Of a stretch of 64,000 bases of DNA, positions 59,475 to 64,000 are shown in pieces. The first letter of the stretch is position 1. The number at the start of each line of letters is the position of its first letter. The DNA lies in the NCBI GenBank assembly GCA_958296185.1, contig CATQIB010000022.1, forward strand, positions 1 to 64,000, given 5' to 3'. Source of the DNA: an uncultured Mesonia sp. (GTDB lineage Bacteria; Bacteroidota; Bacteroidia; Flavobacteriales; Flavobacteriaceae). Below the pieces are notes generated by a model. It ran no database searches, was not told the DNA's origin, and saw nothing but the letters and a program-made list of their open reading frames with translations. Both the position numbers and the translations under genes were made by a program.

Positions 59475-59608
59475 ACGGTTTTGTATAAGATTAGTTGCGT
59501 GTTTTAAGCACTAAAGTTAGCAAATAAATCACAGATAGAAAGTCCGCAAGGACTTTCGTAAATTGGCTGAAATCAGCAATTAATTTTATACGGTGTTGTG
59601 CAACGTTT

Positions 59609-61594
59609 TTATTCACTTTCTATAATTCCTAATTCTTTTAATTTTTCTACTTTTTCAGTTTTCAATGCTTTTGCTCTGTAATTTGCTCTTTGCTGATTTA
59701 CCCAAATATAAATCTCTTTATCAAATTCAGACGTAATTTCTTTTGTTTCATATTCCTCTCTAAAAAGTTCAATGATTTCAATATATTCATCCCACTTTTT
59801 TCTTTTTTTACTCCTTGCAGGAAGTTTTATGTTTAACTTTTTTAGTTCATTAATTTGTTCTTCTTTTAGTCTGCCATATCTAAAAGTTCTTTTTTGGTTA
59901 TGAAGCCATTTAGCCAATTTAGGATATTCAAGATTATCTTTTTTTAAATCTGGATTCTTTAATTTTTTTAACTTGTTTAAGTTATTATACCAATTCTGTG
60001 TAATATGTCCGCCTTTTTCTTTTTTTGATTTCGTTCCAATTTCAAAGAACCCAATTTGATGCAATTTTTCTTTTTTCCAATCTTCTTTAATTCCTTTTGT
60101 TTTTATGCGATAAACATAATTTCCAAGATTTGGATTTGGTTTGTAATTTGATGGGATATTAAAATCTCCAAATTCTTTTTTGTATTCTTGAATTTCTTTA
60201 ATTCTTTGGTCAAAATTATAAACATCCATATCCCAAATAACACCCATATCTTCTAAAAGACCAATTCTTTCCTCGTTCAAAAAATCTCTTTTCTTTTTGT
60301 AATATGTTCTTTGGTCATTTAACCATTTACCAAGTTTTGGGTATTTAGGATTCTTAAAAGTTTGTGAAACATTGCAATCTCCAAATTCTATTTTATATTG
60401 TTCTAAAAGTGCTAATTTATCGAGCCAATCATCTTCGTTATTTAATGACCTAACTCCATCCATTTCCCATTTAAAACCTATTTTTTCGAGTTTTTCTATT
60501 TGCCAATCTTTTAGTTTTCCTTTTTTATATTTTCCTCGTTCCAAAGCAACCCAATTTGAAATATAAAAAAGAGGATGAGTATTATCTTTATATCTTTTTA
60601 CATTACTTTCTCCTGTTTCTTTATAGACTTTTAATAATTGACTATAACTGTCGAGCCATTTTTTGTCCCAATACAATACGTGAGCATCTCCGAAATAGAA
60701 ATTTATTGTTTTTAATTTCTCTAAATGTTCTTTAGGTAAGATTCCAGCTTTAAATAATTGTTTTTGTTTACTATACCAACCGTAAAGTGTTCTGTCTTTG
60801 TATTCTCTTGGAACTGTACAATGTTCATTTTCTTTATAGAAAAGTTCCATTTTTTTAAACATATAATCCCACTTCGCAAGATAATCTTCTGTTATTTTTA
60901 GTATTGACTGATACTTTTTAATCGGTTTCTTTTCCTTGATTTCTAAATTACCTAAATCAGTAATTTTCGGATTTCTACCTCTTTTTTTTGAGTTATCGTG
61001 AATATTTGAATTGTAGTCAGAGCCTTTTGAAAATTCTTCAGATGATACTTTATCTTCAAGAACAAGTTTATTCAAGTATTCACTTGTCAATAATTCCAGA
61101 TTTGGGTCGCTAAAATCGAAAAATGAAGAATAAAATTCTTTTAACTGATTTATAATTTTTAATCCACTTTTGTCAGTATTTGTAAAGTCCAAAAGGATTG
61201 AGGACTCAACGTTATAAAAAAGTCCTGATTTAGTAAGATTTGATGAACCTGTAATTATTCTATTTCTATCTCCTTCAAATAAGTAAATTTTTGGATGGTA
61301 AATGTAACTGTCAGAATAATAAATGTACGTTTCTGTGTCTAATTCTAAAAGTAATTCGAGAGCCTCTTTTGATGTAACTCTTTCATCAATTCCAACATAG
61401 AAAGTTACATTTCTATTTTCTTTTCTTGCTTGTTTTATGAAAGGTGCTAAATAGTTTAAACCAGGTTTTCTCAAAAATGCGACAAAGATTGTTATTTGTG
61501 TAAATGATTCGTCTTTTATAGCAGAACAAACGTGATTTCCGCACGTTTCATCTTCTTCGAGATGTAAGCCTTGTCCTAAAAATTCTACTATCAT
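59609..61594 (-). CDS. PLD-family nuclease fused to six helicase-associated repeats (cassette gene)
   Basis: A 661-residue protein. Residues 1-165 form one phospholipase D-like domain with the HKD-type site HPKIYLF (His100, Lys102) and TGSSNLTKSGL with Ser117/Asn119 and the following Asn-Val-Glu. After a linker come six helicase-associated (HA) repeats of about 65-70 residues each (about 235-661). Each has a WxxxxxxLxxYKxExG start, a Gly-x-W core and an LxxxGF/I end. HA repeats are DNA-binding modules usually attached to large helicases; no helicase domain is present. The protein could be a DNA-targeted nuclease that works as a dimer. It is alone in its cassette, between elements F and G. Confidence 0.85.
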   Translation of the reverse strand: MIVEFLGQGLHLEEDETCGNHVCSAIKDESFTQITIFVAFLRKPGLNYLAPFIKQARKENRNVTFYVGIDERVTSKEALELLLELDTETYIYYSDSYIYHPKIYLFEGDRNRIITGSSNLTKSGLFYNVESSILLDFTNTDKSGLKIINQLKEFYSSFFDFSDPNLELLTSEYLNKLVLEDKVSSEEFSKGSDYNSNIHDNSKKRGRNPKITDLGNLEIKEKKPIKKYQSILKITEDYLAKWDYMFKKMELFYKENEHCTVPREYKDRTLYGWYSKQKQLFKAGILPKEHLEKLKTINFYFGDAHVLYWDKKWLDSYSQLLKVYKETGESNVKRYKDNTHPLFYISNWVALERGKYKKGKLKDWQIEKLEKIGFKWEMDGVRSLNNEDDWLDKLALLEQYKIEFGDCNVSQTFKNPKYPKLGKWLNDQRTYYKKKRDFLNEERIGLLEDMGVIWDMDVYNFDQRIKEIQEYKKEFGDFNIPSNYKPNPNLGNYVYRIKTKGIKEDWKKEKLHQIGFFEIGTKSKKEKGGHITQNWYNNLNKLKKLKNPDLKKDNLEYPKLAKWLHNQKRTFRYGRLKEEQINELKKLNIKLPARSKKRKKWDEYIEIIELFREEYETKEITSEFDKEIYIWVNQQRANYRAKALKTEKVEKLKELGIIESE

Positions 61595-61676
61595 TCTTCT
61601 TTCACGGATTTTTTTGTATTATACTGAAATAGGTTGACCTTTTTTACGGTCTTTTTTGGTTGATTAACTACTACTT

Positions 61677-62450
61677 TTAGATAGTAAGTTCAGGTAAATT
61701 TACATTATTTTTTCGATAGGATCTGTATTTGATCGTTGGATTTTTGTGGACTTCAGCTGGCTTTCTTAAATCCAGGCTAAAATGTGTTCTTAGGTTATTG
61801 TAAATATACACTGCTTGTGCTGTCATTTTCTGCGCTAATTCAGTGTTTTTAATCGTTTGTTTTAATCCATATTCATATTTAAGTGTCCTGTTAATACGCT
61901 CTGCAACTGCGTTTTCATAAGGATCATACTGTTCGGTCATACTCATAACAATATTATTTTTTTCAGCAAATTGGGTGTATTTGGGGTTACAGTATTGAAA
62001 ACCTCTATCGGAATGATGGATGAGTCTTTCACTTGGGTATTCTCTATTTTTAATGGCCATAGCGAGCGCATCTATGCAAAGCGATGTTCTCATATGGTTA
62101 TCTAGTTTATAGCCCATAATTTGCTTGGAATAAGCGTCTGTAACAATGGCTAAATAATTATGGCCGTATTGTGTTTTAATGTAAGTGATATCGCTTACCC
62201 ATAATTGTTCTGGACGAGTAGGAACCTGATCTTTAACTAGGTTTTTATATTTTTTGTACATATGGTTTGAGTTGGTGGTGGTGATGTAATTTTTACGTTT
62301 TGGAACTAAAAGATTATTGAGTCTTAAGAAACGGTAAAACTTATCCCTGCCAATCTTAATGTCAGCGTTTATAAAGTCTTGTTTTAGTTCTGCATAAAGT
62401 TTAATCCCGCCCGTTTTTGAGCCTACTTTTTTACGGTAGTCCTTAACCAA
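61677..62450 (-). CDS. IS3 orfB, copy 3 (intact)
   Basis: A 257-residue DDE integrase part identical to copy 2. Requires frameshifting from orfA. Confidence 0.92.
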   Translation of the reverse strand: MVKDYRKKVGSKTGGIKLYAELKQDFINADIKIGRDKFYRFLRLNNLLVPKRKNYITTTNSNHMYKKYKNLVKDQVPTRPEQLWVSDITYIKTQYGHNYLAIVTDAYSKQIMGYKLDNHMRTSLCIDALAMAIKNREYPSERLIHHSDRGFQYCNPKYTQFAEKNNIVMSMTEQYDPYENAVAERINRTLKYEYGLKQTIKNTELAQKMTAQAVYIYNNLRTHFSLDLRKPAEVHKNPTIKYRSYRKNNVNLPELTI

Positions 62451-62470
62451 TTTGATTAACTTTTGATGGT

Positions 62471-62929
62471 CTATTTCTTGTTTTTGTTGTGCTTTGATTC
62501 TTTTGTAGAAAGCTTGTTTAGATATCCCAAAACATCCATAGAGCCACTTTCTTTTATACGTGCTTTTTTCTTTTGCTCTATCTCTTTTACTAATGTTTTG
62601 GGCAATGACTTTTTTGCCATATCTACCCCTGTAATAAGTTCCATATCAGCAATAATGTCTTGCTGAAAGTCTTTCTGAAACTCCAGTTCCTCAATCTTTT
62701 CCTTTAACTTTTTAATTTCATCGTTTTTACTCATACCATTACTTTGTTGTACTAAGGTACTGTATTTTCTTAACCAATAGGTAATAGTTGTTCTAGGAAC
62801 ATCATATTTTTTGGAAGCTTGCGTGCTAGAGATGTGTCCGGTTAGAATTTGGTCAACGACTAAAAGTTTGGTTTCTAGATTGACTTTTTGATAGCTTTTT
62901 TTTCGCCAGTGGTCTTTTTTTGTTTTCAT
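62471..62929 (-). CDS. IS3 orfA, copy 3
   Basis: A 152-residue HTH plus coiled-coil protein identical to copy 2. Confidence 0.9.
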   Translation of the reverse strand: MKTKKDHWRKKSYQKVNLETKLLVVDQILTGHISSTQASKKYDVPRTTITYWLRKYSTLVQQSNGMSKNDEIKKLKEKIEELEFQKDFQQDIIADMELITGVDMAKKSLPKTLVKEIEQKKKARIKESGSMDVLGYLNKLSTKESKHNKNKK

Positions 62930-62993
62930 AAGTGACTATAATTAAGGGTTTAATTTTTAGTCAACCTATTTCAGGAAAGTTCATTTTTCAAAT

Positions 62994-63130
62994 GTTGCAC
63001 AACGGTTTTGTATAACAATCAGTTGCGGATTGTTTAAAAACTAAGATAGCTAAAATTACCGACTTTTAAGCTTGCGCGGTTGTGTCCGCAGGACACAAAG
63101 CCGCAATTGTTGTTATACGTTGTTGGCAAA
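62994..63130 (-). other. attC-like cassette junction element G
   Basis: A 137-bp imperfect palindrome from GTTGCACAACGGTTTTGTAT to TTGTTATACGTTGTTGGCAA, with an inner stem TGTGTCC-GCA-GGACACA and the flanking arms TTGCGG and CCGCAA. GTTGGCAAA at its right end is complementary to TTTGCCAAC at element H. Confidence 0.75.
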
Positions 63131-63181
63131 TCGTTTTTTTAATCAGAATAATAATTTTTAAAATATTTTTTATGATAAAAA

Positions 63182-63724
63182 TCAATCATTTTTATTTAAA
63201 TCGTCAGAATTTTTGGCCTGTAATGTGTCATTTGATTTTTGCATTATGGATTTTGATGTCAATTTTACAATGGAATCAAATCTCGAATTTAAAGCTTCAA
63301 AATCAGTTTTTAATTTTTGAAAATCAGAAATGTCTACAGTTGGTTGAAAAACCTTATAAATTCCAAACAGACCGAAAATAACAAAAAAAGACAGATAAAT
63401 TTTTTGATAGGTATTCAATGGTGATTTTTTTAAATGTTTTTCATATTTAAAATGTCCACCGACTTCTTTAGCTTTAATCCCTTTATCAGTTAATCTTAGC
63501 GCTGTAGGATTTGAATTATTAAAAGTCTCAAAATATCCATAAGTAATACCAAGTCTTGAAACTGTGCCTCCTAATTCATTAAAATAGTGTCTATTTTCAT
63601 CCGTTTCATTATCAAAATTATAGTTTAAATGTTCACTTAAAATTCTATGTACATTAAAGTTTGTAATATCTTTAATTTCTATTAGAATAGCATCTAAACA
63701 TTCAATTGGAGTTTTATTTTTCAT
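63182..63724 (-). CDS. Membrane-anchored protein with a winged-helix-like N-terminus (cassette gene)
   Basis: A 180-residue protein. The first 95 residues (IECLDAILIEIKDITNFNVH, SRLGITYGYFETF and ALRLTDKGIKAKEVGGHF) resemble a winged-helix fold with a 'LTDKG' wing. One membrane helix follows (YLSFFVIFGLFGIYKVF, about 109-125), then a coiled-coil tail. No catalytic motif. Its start lies 6 bp from the boundary of element H. Function unknown; alone in its cassette. Confidence 0.65.
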   Translation of the reverse strand: MKNKTPIECLDAILIEIKDITNFNVHRILSEHLNYNFDNETDENRHYFNELGGTVSRLGITYGYFETFNNSNPTALRLTDKGIKAKEVGGHFKYEKHLKKSPLNTYQKIYLSFFVIFGLFGIYKVFQPTVDISDFQKLKTDFEALNSRFDSIVKLTSKSIMQKSNDTLQAKNSDDLNKND

Positions 63725-63729
63725 AAATG

Positions 63730-63740
63730 TTTGCCAACGG
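63730..63740 (-). other. attC-like cassette junction element H (left tip only)
   Basis: TTTGCCAACGG, complementary to the right end of element G. The rest of the element is displaced beyond the window by IS copy D, which starts right after ACGG. Confidence 0.6.
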
Positions 63741-64000
63741 CAGTCAGTCTCAAAACTACCAATTAATGCTCTTAAAAATACTATTTTTCTGATTTTTATG
63801 AAATTTATCGATGAGTCAATATTTTTTGAAAATGATTTTTAGGGGCGTAAAAACAGTTTAAAATGAGTGCTAGTTGCATTTCTAGGTGATTAATAGCGGT
63901 TTTGACATTGGTGAAGCACAATTTCTTCTGCTTAATTAACTTCAAGATCCTTTTCAAGTTATAAGCTAACATCATTAGCCTAAATCTGCACTGGCTGCCT
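63741..64000 (-). mobile_element. IS1182-like insertion sequence, copy D (cut by window edge)
   Basis: The first 260 bp match the left end of copies A to C. One C of a CCC triplet is missing at about 63980, which shifts the transposase frame. Inserted at the same ACGG position as the others. Confidence 0.9.
63805..64000 (-). pseudogene. IS1182-family transposase, copy D, 3' end with a possible frameshift
   Basis: The C-terminal 58 or so codons match the other copies, then a single-base deletion at about 63980 breaks the frame. Only the C-terminal end is in the window. Either a real frameshift or a base error near a sequence end. Confidence 0.65.

Larger units (their letters stand above)
57804..59604 (-). 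other. attC-like cassette junction element F, carrying an IS1182-like copy
   Basis: The left tip GCAGGTAACGG (57804-57814) and the rest (59475-59604, ACGGTTTTGTATAAG to TTTTATACGGTGTTGTGCAA) form a palindrome of about 140 bp. The inner hairpin is AAAGTCCGCAAGGACTTT. IS copy C lies at ACGG. GTTGTGCAAC at the right end is complementary to GTTGCACAAC at element G. Confidence 0.72.
61615..62983 (-). mobile_element. IS3-family insertion sequence, copy 3
   Basis: 1369 bp, ends as in copies 1 and 2, with the 3-bp direct repeat TTT (61612-61614 and 62984-62986). It lies between the start of the PLD-HA gene (20 bp away) and element G, exactly 17 bp before the AAC core. It may supply or block the promoter of that gene. 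Confidence 0.94.

Noticed and set aside
63082-63381. A 99-codon plus-strand frame
   Set aside because: It overlaps junction element G and lies antisense to the cassette gene at 63182-63724; no recognisable content.
1-64000. tRNA and rRNA genes
   Set aside because: None noticed by eye on either strand; a covariance-model scan would be needed to exclude a tRNA completely.

Overview
The window comes from a chromosome of a marine-type Flavobacteriaceae (Bacteroidota). The evidence is low GC, no visible Shine-Dalgarno sequences, promoters of the TTG-N17..20-TAnnTTTG type, and core neighbourhoods typical of the group: ndk/DHH phosphoesterase, recF-DUF721, ribH-mutL-rhomboids, parA-parB-dapB-lepB-WbqC, and a complete his operon. 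The species is not identifiable from sequence alone.

Region 1 (1-12.0 kb) is an accessory island between a DHH phosphoesterase and ndk. It holds small membrane proteins, an HNH nuclease pair, a decayed HpaII-type restriction enzyme, and an intact four-gene module (5.0-9.85 kb). The module is an XRE regulator, a C5 cytosine methyltransferase, a 753-residue protein with two GHKL ATPase domains (an N-terminal MutL/Hsp90/MORC-like one and a C-terminal histidine-kinase-like one), and a receiver-domain protein with an unrecognised C-terminal domain. The module lies between two copies of a dispersed palindromic repeat ('repeat a').

Region 2 (12.0-42.5 kb) is conserved chromosome: ndk, recF, a TPR protein, ribH, mutL, two rhomboids, an EEP-family hydrolase, lepB, dapB, parAB, a BCCT transporter plus universal stress protein, and hisGDCBHAF(IE). 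Upstream of hisG is a leader peptide with five His codons and an attenuator. About 240 bp away, divergently oriented, is a leader peptide with three consecutive Trp codons and an attenuator upstream of a TrpB2-like gene. Five small genes of the DUF2200/SRPBCC/DUF4199/DUF1801/VOC type close this region.

Region 3 (42.5-64 kb) looks like an integron-type array of gene cassettes. Eight 0.13-0.25 kb imperfectly palindromic elements (A-H) share the termini AACGG..TTGTRTA and TATACGKTGTT, and separate genes that nearly all read on the minus strand. The 9-10 bases just outside the two elements bracketing a cassette are mutually complementary and differ between cassettes, as expected for circularising integron cassettes with attC-like sites. 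A group II intron sits inside element C. All four IS1182-like copies are inserted at the same ACGG of an element and in the same orientation, and all three IS3-like copies lie exactly 17 bp from an AAC core. Cassette cargo includes a DUF2750 protein, lipoproteins, an EreA/ChaN-like lipoprotein, a PLD nuclease fused to six helicase-associated repeats, and a 3.5-kb restriction-modification cassette. In that cassette a small controller-plus-nuclease unit, flanked by inverted copies of 'repeat b', has replaced the adjoining ends of a Sau3AI-type nuclease and methyltransferase. No integrase is visible. If one exists it should lie beyond the right edge.
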